From Rubellimicrobium arenae (lineage in GTDB: Bacteria; Pseudomonadota; Alphaproteobacteria; Rhodobacterales; Rhodobacteraceae): DNA of 64,000 nt. The stretch covers positions 92,886 through 156,885 of the forward strand of contig NZ_JAFMSS010000011.1 of assembly GCF_017916295.1 (NCBI RefSeq), in the 5' to 3' direction. Of this stretch, positions 33,739 through 41,768 are shown in pieces. A program made the translations under genes and the position numbers. Under the pieces are notes generated by a model. The model was not told where the DNA came from. It did no database searches and saw only the letters and a list, made by a program, of their open reading frames with translations. Every line of letters starts with the position of its first letter. The first letter of the stretch is position 1.

Positions 33739-34998
33739 TCACCCGACCCGCCCGCGACGGCCATGCTCCAGGAAAAAGCGCACCATCTCGCGGCTGGCGT
33801 CCGGGCCGCGCGGATCGGTGTAGGAGCCCGACGCGCTGCCGCCCGACCACGCGTGCCCGCCCCCGTGCAGGACCCATTGCTCGGAGAGGACCCGGTCGGC
33901 CCGGTCGAACTGGATGGTGCGGGTGAAGGTCATGCCCCCCTCGGACCGCCCGTCCCGAACCTCGGTGCGCTGCCCGGCCCCGACCTGAGCGACGACATGA
34001 TCGCCGTTGGTCGGATGGACGGTCGTATCCCGGTCCCCGTGGAAGACAATCGTAGGCGGTCCGTCCTTCGGGGCCCCGCTCGTGCGGGCGGCCGGTGCGC
34101 CCTGCCGCATTGCGGAAAAGGCCGAAGCCATGTCCCGCGCCGCGCCGCAGGCCAGGCCGGAATGCACGCCGACCGCGGCGTAAAGATCCGGATAGGCGGC
34201 TCCCATGACCGCTGCGGCGGCCCCCCCGGCCGACAGTCCCGCGATGTAGACCCGTGAGGGATCGACGTCGTGGTCGCGCAGGACGGTCCGCGTGATCCCC
34301 GCGAGGAGGGACGGCTCCCCCCGGTCGCGCTGCTGATCGGCGGCGTTGAACCAGTTCCAGCATTTCGACACGTTCGCCGACTGCGTCTGCCCCGGATAGG
34401 CGACAAGGAATCCGAACTCCTCGGCCAGTTCGTTCATGCGTGTCCCGGCCGCGAAGTCGTCGGGCGACTGGGTGCAGCCATGAAGCATGACGATCAGGGG
34501 GCGGGCGTTCCCGCCCGGGGCCGCCGGGACGTATAGCTTGTAGGGACGGGTTCCCGCCTCGTTGGTGTAAAGGTGCTCCTCGAAGCTCGCCCCGGGTGGC
34601 ACCCCGACGGCGGCGCTGCGCGAGCCTGCGGCAAAGCGGTTGCCCAAGCTTGACCGCAGAACCTGTTCCAGATCCGCGGCGCGCAGCGAGGGGCCGGGCT
34701 GGTCCCGGCCGGGGCCGCGGCCGTCCCGCCCCCCGGGCGAGGCTGCCGCCTTCGCGGTGGCTTCGCGGCGACCGTCCGGCTGCGTCCAGACCCCGTCCGA
34801 GCCCTGGGCCGGAGGAACCAGGTCGATGACCTCCTTCGGCGCACGTCGCGCGCTGCCATCTGCCTTGGCCCGTGGCGCCCCCGTGGACGGCCCCGCGCCC
34901 GGTTGCAGGCCGCGCAGCAAGGCCATGGCCTCGTCCAGCCGTCCCTCCCGCGTGAGGCGCGTGGCCTCGGCCATGTCGATCTGCTTGAACGGATTCAT
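33739..34998 (-). CDS. PHB depolymerase-family esterase
   Basis: 419 residues. The N-terminal 130 residues are a Pro/Gly/Arg-rich linker after a short conserved start MNPFKQIDMAEATRLTREGRLDEAM. The alpha/beta-hydrolase domain (about 150-419) has MLHGCTQSPDDFAAGTRMN (oxyanion region), lipase box GLSAGG with Ser256, FHGDRDTTVHPTNGDH with the likely Asp, and HGGGHAWSGG with the catalytic His. There is no signal peptide, so it may act on intracellular polyhydroxyalkanoate or other short-chain esters. The start at 34998 was chosen over an ATG 63 bp upstream by family N-terminus and ribosome-binding site (GGAACC, weak). Confidence 0.88.
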   Translation of the reverse strand: MNPFKQIDMAEATRLTREGRLDEAMALLRGLQPGAGPSTGAPRAKADGSARRAPKEVIDLVPPAQGSDGVWTQPDGRREATAKAAASPGGRDGRGPGRDQPGPSLRAADLEQVLRSSLGNRFAAGSRSAAVGVPPGASFEEHLYTNEAGTRPYKLYVPAAPGGNARPLIVMLHGCTQSPDDFAAGTRMNELAEEFGFLVAYPGQTQSANVSKCWNWFNAADQQRDRGEPSLLAGITRTVLRDHDVDPSRVYIAGLSAGGAAAAVMGAAYPDLYAAVGVHSGLACGAARDMASAFSAMRQGAPAARTSGAPKDGPPTIVFHGDRDTTVHPTNGDHVVAQVGAGQRTEVRDGRSEGGMTFTRTIQFDRADRVLSEQWVLHGGGHAWSGGSASGSYTDPRGPDASREMVRFFLEHGRRGRVG

Positions 34999-35094
34999 CG
35001 CGGTTCCTTTGTGCGCCCGCAGGACGGGGGGATCGGCCGGCCCATGCCGGGCGGCCATCATGGGACTTGGATCGGCCGCCCTGACCTGGGCGGG

Positions 35095-35514
35095 TCAGCC
35101 GATGCGGTCGGCCAGGGCGTCCTTGACCGGGGCAGGGGCCGACAGGGCACCCAGCACGTTGATGTGCGCGATCGTCTCGCGCGCCAGTTCGGGCGGCACG
35201 TCCGAGGCGATCACGGCCAGGCCCAGCACCTGGATGTGAAGCATCTCGCCCGCCGCCTTGACCTTCTCCAGATCGGCTCGGGTGTAGTGCCGGAGCCCGA
35301 GATCGAGCTGATGCCGGGCCACCGACTGCTTCACCGCCTCGTTCTGGCGATCGAGCTGGTTCCGGATCGCCGTCCGGATGAAGTCCGTGCGGTTGGAGTA
35401 GAATCCCTCGCGCACCAGCAGGTCGATCTGGCCCAGATCGACATAGCCGAGGTTGATCGTGATCTTCTCGCTTTCCGGAATCTTGGGAGCGAGTTGGTGA
35501 ACCTTCGCCGGCAT
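35095..35514 (-). CDS. Ribbon-helix-helix (CopG-like) regulator
   Basis: 139 residues. The N-terminal segment PESEKITINLGYVDLGQIDLLV continues into GFYSNRTDFIRTAIRNQLDR, the beta-strand plus two helices of a ribbon-helix-helix DNA-binding domain. The C-terminal 70 residues form a conserved helical extension that could bind an effector. The ATG at 35514 precedes the RHH domain closely; a longer start would run through the palindrome at 35527. It lies 96 bp upstream of the esterase on the same strand, so it may regulate that gene and itself. Confidence 0.82.
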   Translation of the reverse strand: MPAKVHQLAPKIPESEKITINLGYVDLGQIDLLVREGFYSNRTDFIRTAIRNQLDRQNEAVKQSVARHQLDLGLRHYTRADLEKVKAAGEMLHIQVLGLAVIASDVPPELARETIAHINVLGALSAPAPVKDALADRIG

Positions 35515-35526
35515 GTCCGCGCCTCT

Positions 35527-35542
35527 GCCATCCACGTGGATG
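35527..35542. promoter_or_regulatory. Perfect 16-bp palindrome before the RHH gene
   Basis: CCATCCACGTGGATGG is fully self-complementary and lies 13 bp upstream of the RHH start codon. It is followed by further GGATGG direct copies at about 35548-35556. RHH proteins bind short inverted or tandem repeats as dimer pairs, so this is a strong candidate autoregulatory operator. Confidence 0.6.
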
Positions 35543-35638
35543 GTATATGGATGGATGCGGCGTCCGTGCAAGGGAGACGCGGCCCTGTTCTGCCCATTGC
35601 CGCCACGGCAGTCCCGACCCTGCCTTCGCGGCCAGGCG

Positions 35639-36736
35639 TCAGGACGTCAGGCGCGCGACCGGGGCGATCCTCGTTTCCCGCAGCAGCCAGCGCATGAGCG
35701 GCGCCGTCAAGGCGAGCCCCAGGACGGTCTGCCCCATGGACGACACCAGGACCCGCGAGGCCATGGTGCTCCGGCTCACCTGCCCGCGCAGGTCGGCCGC
35801 CAGCCGTCGCTGGAAGTCCTCGGCCGTATGTCCCCGGGCAAAGAAGGACGCGGCCAGCCGCGCGCTATGAAGCGCGATCGACATGCCCTCGCCCGTGAAG
35901 GACGGGATGACGGCGGCCTGGTCGCCCAGACGCCACGAGCCGTCGCTTTCCCGCTGCACGAGGCCGTAGGGGATCGCGGCGATGGCCAGGGGCCGCCCGG
36001 GACAGGGAGCCCCAAGGACGAGTTGCCGGGCCAGACCGGGGCAGGTCGCCAGAAGATGGGCAAGAACGTCGCGCCATCCGCCGCCCAGTGCCGCCAGAAC
36101 CGTCTTGAGGATCACGAGGCACAGGTTCGCGCGTCCGCCCTCGACCATCTCCAGGCCCGCGTAACCGCCGGGAAAGGTATGCAGCTCGACCGCGCCGCTC
36201 AGGTTGCCACGATCGGGCAAGCGCCAGTAGCTCTTGAAGCCGACAAGGTCCGACTGCCGGCCAGGCGGGCGTTTCCAGCCGCGCAGGTCATGCTTGCCGG
36301 TTGCCAGGAACAGGTGGCGCGCCGTCAGCCCGCCTCCGCCCGGAAGCCCCACCGACCACCCCGTCCCGGTCCGCGCCAGGGTCGTCGCCCGGACGCCCCG
36401 CCGGACATCCGCGCCCGCCCGGATCGCCCCGCCGAGCACCGCTTCGTCCAGGACGCGGCGGGACAGGCTGAGCGCGCGAAAGGGCAGCGGGATCTCGCGC
36501 CGCCTTTGGTCGATCTGCACGGCCACCCGGTCGAGAGGAACGCCGCCCAGGGCCTCGGCATCGATGTCCAGCTCCCGCAGGTAATCCTGCGCCTCGAAGC
36601 TCAGGAACTCGCCGCAGACCTTGTCATGGGGACCCGGCTCGCGTTCGAGCAGCATTACCTCCCGGCCGGCCCGCGCCAGATGCGTCGCCGCCGCAGCCCC
36701 GGCGAGGCCGCCGCCGATGATCAGGATCTCGGGCAT
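35639..36736 (-). CDS. FAD-dependent oxidoreductase/hydroxylase of the PKS III operon
   Basis: 365 residues. N-terminal FAD motif MPEILIIGGGLAGAAAA, then KVCGEFLS, a central ATGKHD motif, and the second FAD contact GDQAAVIPSFTGEGMSIAL, as in geranylgeranyl-reductase/aromatic-hydroxylase flavoproteins. It likely hydroxylates or reduces the polyketide made by the upstream synthase. The start overlaps the methyltransferase stop by 1 bp (TGATG), so the three genes are translationally coupled. The C-terminus has a hydrophobic, possibly membrane-associated stretch. Confidence 0.88.
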   Translation of the reverse strand: MPEILIIGGGLAGAAAATHLARAGREVMLLEREPGPHDKVCGEFLSFEAQDYLRELDIDAEALGGVPLDRVAVQIDQRRREIPLPFRALSLSRRVLDEAVLGGAIRAGADVRRGVRATTLARTGTGWSVGLPGGGGLTARHLFLATGKHDLRGWKRPPGRQSDLVGFKSYWRLPDRGNLSGAVELHTFPGGYAGLEMVEGGRANLCLVILKTVLAALGGGWRDVLAHLLATCPGLARQLVLGAPCPGRPLAIAAIPYGLVQRESDGSWRLGDQAAVIPSFTGEGMSIALHSARLAASFFARGHTAEDFQRRLAADLRGQVSRSTMASRVLVSSMGQTVLGLALTAPLMRWLLRETRIAPVARLTS

Positions 36737-37455
36737 CAGCGCATCCGGTCGCGGCTGACGCACAGACGGAACGGAAACCAGGTCGCGACCTGGGTTCCCT
36801 GGTCCGGGATCTGCGCGGCCTGAAGCAGCCGCCCCCAGTCCTCCGGGACGAAGGCGCGCGCGAAGGAGACCGGTCCGTCGTGCCGGACGAAGCGATGCCA
36901 GCGGAACGCCGCCGCCAGCGGCCCGAAGGTTCGATAGGGCAGGGCATGGCGGTGGAGGTCGTTGACGAACCAGCCGATTCCGGCACGGCCCTCCATCCAG
37001 CGGAGGAACCGGATGACCCGCCCATCGTCCAGATGGTGCGTGAAGAGGGAGCTTACGATGATGTCGGCCCGGCCCTCATGCGCGAAGACGTCGCCGGTGA
37101 TCCACCGGATCCGCTGGTTCCCCGGCGTGGCTCCGGCAGCCGCCCGGGCGGACCAGGGGTTGAGGTCCAGCCCCGTCAGGCGGACCGGGACTCCGTGGCC
37201 GTCGGCCCAGCGATGGATGGTCCGCAGCAGGTCTCCATAGCCGCTTCCCACATCCAGGATCTCGATGGGCCGGTCCTGATCCAGCCGTCCCTTCCGGCGC
37301 AGGGATTCGAGAAAGGTCAGCGTGGGACGGTAGCCCAGGGACAGCACGTTGACCTTGGCCAGGTCCTGCAGGCAGGCCCGGAAGGTTGCGTAGTCGACAT
37401 CCGGCGAGTCCATGAGCTCGGCCTGCCCCGAGCGCTCGGACAGGTCCCGCATCAT
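36736..37455 (-). CDS. Class I SAM-dependent methyltransferase of the PKS III operon
   Basis: 239 residues. SAM motif I is IEILDVGSGYGDLL (about 66-77); the acidic post-I residue lies in LTGLDLNPWS, and the motif IV region is ADIIVSSLFTHHLDD. It probably O- or C-methylates the polyketide product. Two adjacent ATGs exist; the one at 37455 overlaps the PKS stop as ATGA. The position between a type III PKS and a flavoprotein recalls phenolic-lipid tailoring operons, although methyltransferases there can be of an unrelated membrane type. Confidence 0.88.
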   Translation of the reverse strand: MMRDLSERSGQAELMDSPDVDYATFRACLQDLAKVNVLSLGYRPTLTFLESLRRKGRLDQDRPIEILDVGSGYGDLLRTIHRWADGHGVPVRLTGLDLNPWSARAAAGATPGNQRIRWITGDVFAHEGRADIIVSSLFTHHLDDGRVIRFLRWMEGRAGIGWFVNDLHRHALPYRTFGPLAAAFRWHRFVRHDGPVSFARAFVPEDWGRLLQAAQIPDQGTQVATWFPFRLCVSRDRMR

Positions 37456-38510
37456 GCGGCGGTGAACAGCAGCGTTTCGGCGGTCAGGCCCGGGCCAAAG
37501 GCCATGGCGCATCCCCGATGGCCCGCCTCCGCATCAGCCATCAGCCGCTGGAGCACGAACAGGAGGGTGGCGGACGACATGTTCCCATACCGTCGCAGCA
37601 CCTCCCGCGAAGCGCCGAGCGCAGGCGCCTCGAGCTCCAGCGCGTTCTGGACGGCATCCAGCACGGACCGCCCGCCGGGGTGGATCGCCCAAAGATCGAT
37701 GTCGCCGACCGCCGCGCCATCCAGGATGCTGTCGCGGCCCCGGCGCAGCGCCGTGCCGACCGACGACGGCACCTGTCCCGACAGGAACATGTCAAAGCCC
37801 TGGTCGCCCACCCGCCAGGTGATCTGGTCCGCCGCCTCGGGCAGCAGGGCCGCATGGAACCTGTCCAGCGAAAGGCCCACCGGATCGCTGGACACCAGGG
37901 CGGCCGCGCAGCCGTCGCCGAAAACCAGGAAGCTCAGCACCTGTTCCAGATCCGTCGTTTCCTGCAGATGCAGGCTGCACAGTTCGACGCTGACGATCAG
38001 CACCCGCGAGGCCGGGTCCGATCGCACGATGTGCCGCGCCAGCTTGAGGGCGTTGACCGAGGCGTAGCACCCCATGAAGCCGATCACCGTCCGCTCGACC
38101 GACGGGTTCAGGCCGCAGCGCTGCACGATCTGCAGATCGAGCCCCGGCGCCGACAGCCCGGTGCAGGACACGGCGATCACATGGGTCACATCGCTCAGCC
38201 CGGCGCCCAGATCCAGCCCGTCCACGGCCTTGAAGGCCAGATCGGCGGCGAACCGTTCGAACAGGCGCATCCGGCTCGCCGTCGAAGGGAAGGCGCCCGG
38301 CCGGTACAGATCGATGGCGTCCACCCCCCCGACGTCGCCGCCCAGGCCCAGCACTGACCAGCGATGCTCGATCTGGCTGCGCTGCGCCAGACGTTCGAAG
38401 ACGGGGATGCTTCGGGTGCCCCTGAGCAGCCCGGTGGCGAACTCCACGAACATATGGTGCACGTCGGTCGGGGGAACGACCGTCGAGATGCGATTCAGGA
38501 AGACGGTCAT
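37452..38510 (-). CDS. Type III polyketide synthase (chalcone/alkylresorcinol synthase family)
   Basis: 352 residues of thiolase fold. The catalytic triad is readable: Cys148 in GFMGCYASVNAL, His277 in LWAIHPGGRSVLDAV and Asn310 in RRYGNMSSATLLFVL. It condenses an acyl-CoA or acyl-ACP starter with malonyl-CoA to give alkylpyrones, alkylresorcinols or phloroglucinol-type products. It leads a three-gene operon with methyltransferase and flavoprotein. The gene starts at 38510 and is divergent from the Na/Pi symporter. Starter and chain length cannot be read from sequence by eye. Confidence 0.94.
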   Translation of the reverse strand: MTVFLNRISTVVPPTDVHHMFVEFATGLLRGTRSIPVFERLAQRSQIEHRWSVLGLGGDVGGVDAIDLYRPGAFPSTASRMRLFERFAADLAFKAVDGLDLGAGLSDVTHVIAVSCTGLSAPGLDLQIVQRCGLNPSVERTVIGFMGCYASVNALKLARHIVRSDPASRVLIVSVELCSLHLQETTDLEQVLSFLVFGDGCAAALVSSDPVGLSLDRFHAALLPEAADQITWRVGDQGFDMFLSGQVPSSVGTALRRGRDSILDGAAVGDIDLWAIHPGGRSVLDAVQNALELEAPALGASREVLRRYGNMSSATLLFVLQRLMADAEAGHRGCAMAFGPGLTAETLLFTAA

Positions 38511-38641
38511 TCAGCTCGCCTCGTGGTCCGGCATCCGTTTGCCGGACGCCCAGCCCTCCGCAGCTAGCGGACCGTGGACCCAAGGCAAACGGGAGTCACG
38601 CAGACGTGGTGTCGGACCTGAAGGATGGCCGGCCCCCGGTC

Positions 38642-38660
38642 GCGCGTTCGCGCAACGCGC
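38642..38660. other. Stem-loop in the PKS / Na-Pi divergent region
   Basis: GCGCGTT-CGCGC-AACGCGC, a perfect 7-bp stem. The 298-bp gap 38511-38808 between the divergent genes shows no Pho box or other recognisable operator beyond this hairpin. Confidence 0.3.
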
Positions 38661-38808
38661 CGTTAAGCGACCGGCAGAAGGACGCGCCCAGCCCCGTTCG
38701 GCGCGTCAAGAGGAACAAGGAACGCCCGCCGGCTGGACAGCCCCCAGCCAAGCCTACGTCAAGGGGAAGGCGGCCCGCGCGACCGGTCGGGCCGCGCGGA
38801 GGGTCCCC

Positions 38809-40491
38809 ATGACATCGACCATCATCCTGCTGGATCTTCTGGGTGCGGCGGCCTTGCTGCTCTGGGGTCTCGGGATGGTCAAGTCGGGCATCCTCGCTGC
38901 GTTCGGCGCGTCCCTCCGCCATGGGATCGCCAGGGGCACCGGCAACCGGGTCGCGGCGGCGGCCTCGGGCCTTCTGGTGACGCTGGCCGTGCAATCGTCC
39001 ACGGCGACGGCGATGATCACCGCGTCGTTCACGGCGCGCGGCCTGATCGAAGGGCGCATGGCGCAGGCGGTCCTGCTCGGCGCGAACCTGGGCACGGCCC
39101 TGACGGCCGTGGCCCTGTCCTTCGACGTCCACTGGCTGGCCCCCGCCTTCACGCTGGCCGGGGTTGCCGTGCACGCGCGCAGCCGGCTGGGCCGGGGGCA
39201 GGGCATCGGCAAGGGGCTGATCGGGCTGGGGCTGATGCTGTTCGCGCTGGCGCAACTCGGGGCCGCCACCGATCCGCTGCGCGAATCTCCGGTTCTCGTC
39301 ACCCTTCTCGGGGCCTTGGCAGACGCCCCGGCCTTCGCGGTCGTCTTCGCGGCGGGCCTCGCCGTCGCGGCGTCCTCGAGCCTGGCGGTGGTGCTGTTCG
39401 TGTCGGCGCTGTCGGTCGCCGGAAACCTGCCACCCGCCCTGGCTCTCGCCCTTGTGGCCGGGGCCAACCTGGGCGGCGCGATTCCCCCCTGCCTTGCCGC
39501 CATGACCGACGGCATCGAAGCCCAGCGCGTGACGCGTGCAAATCTCGCCGTGCGCGGGGCAGGGGCCGCGCTGGTCACCCTGACCGCGAACTGGCTCGGG
39601 CCATGGCTGCAGTCCTGGGCGCCCGGAACGCCATCCCTGCCGGTCGTCGCCCATGTCGGGTTCAATGCGGCGCTGCTTCTCGTGTTCCTGCCGGCGCTCG
39701 GTCCGCTGGACCGGCTGACCCGGCGGCTCCTGCCTGGCGCTCCGACGGAGAGGACGGCCGCTTCGCACTTGGACGACAGCGCGCTGGAGATGCCAAGCCT
39801 CGCGCTGGCGGGCGCCGTGCGCGAGGCGCTGCGGATCGGGGACACAGTGGCCGCCATGATGGAGCGCACCGTCGCCGCGTTCCGGAGCGACGATCCCGCC
39901 GTCCGACGCGCCACCTCCGAACTGGACGACCGCGTCGACGCGATGCTCGCCGAGGTGAAGATGTACCTTGCCCGCCTGAACGCCCGGGACCTCAGCGTCG
40001 GCGAGAAGCGGCGCAGCGAGGACATCATGTCCTACGCCATCAACCTCGAGCATGTCGGCGACATCCTCGACCGCGACCTGGCCGGAATGGCCGAGAAGAA
40101 GGCGGCGCGGCAGGTGCGCTTCTCCGAGCAGGGGGAGCGGGAGATCCTCGAGTTCTGCCGCAAGACCATCGCCAACCTCGAGCTGGCCCAGTCCGTGTTC
40201 CTCAGCCGCGATGTCAGCCTCGCGCGCCGGTTGGCCAGCGAGAAGGTGCAGGTGCGCCGCCTGGAGGAGCAGTCGCAGCGCCGCCACCTCGACCGCCTTC
40301 GGGCTGGCCAGCCCGAGACCCTGGCGACCAGCTCGCTGCACCTCGACATCCTGCGGGACCTGAAGCGGGTGAACGCGCACATCGCCTCGGTGGCCTACCC
40401 GATCCTCGCGGAAGCGGGCGAACTCGGCGAAAGCCGGGTGCTCTCGATTCGCGACGCGCCGGACGGCGCCGTCCGGATCCCGTCACCCTGA
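38809..40491 (+). CDS. Na/Pi symporter family protein with PhoU-like domain
   Basis: 560 residues. The membrane half (about 1-310) contains the duplicated Na/Pi-cotransporter repeat: LLVTLAVQSSTATAMITASF with the QSS motif and ANLGTALTAVA, mirrored by AASSSLAVVLFVSALS and GANLGGAIPP. The C-terminal 200 residues are a PhoU-like helical bundle (EDIMSYAINLEHVGDILDRDL). It imports phosphate with sodium, or exports it. The ATG at 38809 precedes the first helix; an apparent upstream extension is the antisense of the PKS gene. No Pho-box is evident. Confidence 0.92.
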   Translation: MTSTIILLDLLGAAALLLWGLGMVKSGILAAFGASLRHGIARGTGNRVAAAASGLLVTLAVQSSTATAMITASFTARGLIEGRMAQAVLLGANLGTALTAVALSFDVHWLAPAFTLAGVAVHARSRLGRGQGIGKGLIGLGLMLFALAQLGAATDPLRESPVLVTLLGALADAPAFAVVFAAGLAVAASSSLAVVLFVSALSVAGNLPPALALALVAGANLGGAIPPCLAAMTDGIEAQRVTRANLAVRGAGAALVTLTANWLGPWLQSWAPGTPSLPVVAHVGFNAALLLVFLPALGPLDRLTRRLLPGAPTERTAASHLDDSALEMPSLALAGAVREALRIGDTVAAMMERTVAAFRSDDPAVRRATSELDDRVDAMLAEVKMYLARLNARDLSVGEKRRSEDIMSYAINLEHVGDILDRDLAGMAEKKAARQVRFSEQGEREILEFCRKTIANLELAQSVFLSRDVSLARRLASEKVQVRRLEEQSQRRHLDRLRAGQPETLATSSLHLDILRDLKRVNAHIASVAYPILAEAGELGESRVLSIRDAPDGAVRIPSP

Positions 40492-40662
40492 CAGGGGCGG
40501 CCCAGCGGCAGTTCCAATCGCAGCGGGGGACGGGCAAGACGCCGTGCCGTTCATCTCAACTGCGGGGCGGGACCTTCGACCCAGACGATGCCGACCCAGA
40601 CGACGCGACGAGCAGCCTCCATCTCATGAAGGCCTCGCCTTTTCATCACCTTGCGAGGATTT

Positions 40663-40737
40663 TGGCTCCGGCGGTAGGGATCGAACCTACGACCAATTGA
40701 TTAACAGTCAACTGCTCTACCGCTGAGCTACGCCGGA
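40663..40737 (-). tRNA. tRNA-Asn (anticodon GTT)
   Basis: A 75-nt cloverleaf on the minus strand: acceptor TCCGGCG pairs with CGCCGGA, anticodon stem TTGAC/GTCAA-like around loop CTGTTAA gives anticodon GTT, and the T arm contains GGTTCGATCC. The 3' CCA is encoded (40663-40665). The flanking 171 bp on the left (40492-40662) hold no gene. Confidence 0.97.
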
Positions 40738-40799
40738 ACACGAGGGGGGCTATAGCAATGGTCTCGGGCGGCGTCCAGAGGCCCCGGCGAGAGATTTTG

Positions 40800-41675
40800 T
40801 CAGACCCGACGGAAGGTCGCCATCTCAGACACGGAGTCGTCGGACGTGACCCGGTTGCGGTCCACCAGGGCGATCAGGTGGGCCAGCACATTGCGGCGCG
40901 CGGCCGGGCGCAGGTCCGGGGCCAGCCCCGTATAGAGCCGTTCGGCGATCTCGGCCGGGCTGGCCGGTCCAGAGGCCAGCACATCCAGGATCTGAGCTTC
41001 CCTTCGAAGCCGGTGCGCCAGCAGCTCCCCAAGCCGCGCGAGCCCGTCCGCCACCGAATCGCCGTGGCCGGGCAGGAGAACCCGGGGGCCGATCCGGATC
41101 AGCCGCTCGAGCGAATCGAGGTAGTCCCCCATGTGCCCCTCGGGCGGTGAAACGACGCTTGTCGCGAACCCCATCGCATGGTCGCCCGAAAAGAGGTGGC
41201 GGCCATCGTCGAAGCTCAGGTGATTGCCCATGTGGCCGGGGGTGTGGCGCGCGACGATTCGCCAGCCCGCCCCCTCCAGGATCTCGCCATCGCGCAGCAG
41301 GCCGTCCGGCCGGAAGGTCTGGTCCACCCCCGGACCCGAGGCCAGTCCGTCCGGAGCGGGTCGTTGCCCGGCCCTGGCATCGCCGAAGGCCAGCACGGGC
41401 GCACCCGTCCGGGCGGCGAGTGCGCGCGACAGGCCCGAATGGTCCAGATGCGCGTGGGTCACCGCGATCGCGCGGACGGGTCGTCGTCCGATCACATCGA
41501 GAACCCGCGCGAGGTGGCTCGGGTCCTCCGGCCCGGGATCGATCACGCAAAGCTCGTCATGGCCCAGGAGGTAGGTGTTCGTGCCATCCGCCGTGAGCGG
41601 GGACGCATTGGCCGCGCGGACCCGCACCAGGCCCGGCTCCAGCTCGCTGACCCGCTCGCGCTCGGTCCCTGGCAT
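40800..41675 (-). CDS. MBL-fold metallo-hydrolase (LACTB2-like)
   Basis: 291 residues. The metal-binding motif is THAHLDHSG, the second His is in HTPGHMGNH and the Asp in LFSGDHAMG. The C-terminal winged-helix-like segment (RREAQILDVLASGPASPAEIAERLYTGL) is that of the LACTB2/hydroxyacylglutathione-hydrolase-like group, which includes RNases and thioesterases. ATG at 41675 was chosen since the upstream frame overlaps the divergent kinase gene. Substrate unknown. Confidence 0.9.
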   Translation of the reverse strand: MPGTERERVSELEPGLVRVRAANASPLTADGTNTYLLGHDELCVIDPGPEDPSHLARVLDVIGRRPVRAIAVTHAHLDHSGLSRALAARTGAPVLAFGDARAGQRPAPDGLASGPGVDQTFRPDGLLRDGEILEGAGWRIVARHTPGHMGNHLSFDDGRHLFSGDHAMGFATSVVSPPEGHMGDYLDSLERLIRIGPRVLLPGHGDSVADGLARLGELLAHRLRREAQILDVLASGPASPAEIAERLYTGLAPDLRPAARRNVLAHLIALVDRNRVTSDDSVSEMATFRRV

Positions 41676-41768
41676 CGTCGCTCCACCTCCGCCAGCGCGC
41701 CATAACCCGGACCGCGGGCCGCCCGCCATGCCTTTCGCGGCGCATCGGGGCGGGCTACGGTTGCCGTC

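Noticed and set aside
38511..38808. Pho box upstream of the Na/Pi symporter
   Set aside because: No CTGTCAT-like tandem repeat was found on either strand.
38596..40380. 594-codon minus-strand frame
   Set aside because: Antisense to the Na/Pi symporter gene, which has duplicated QSS repeats and a PhoU domain.
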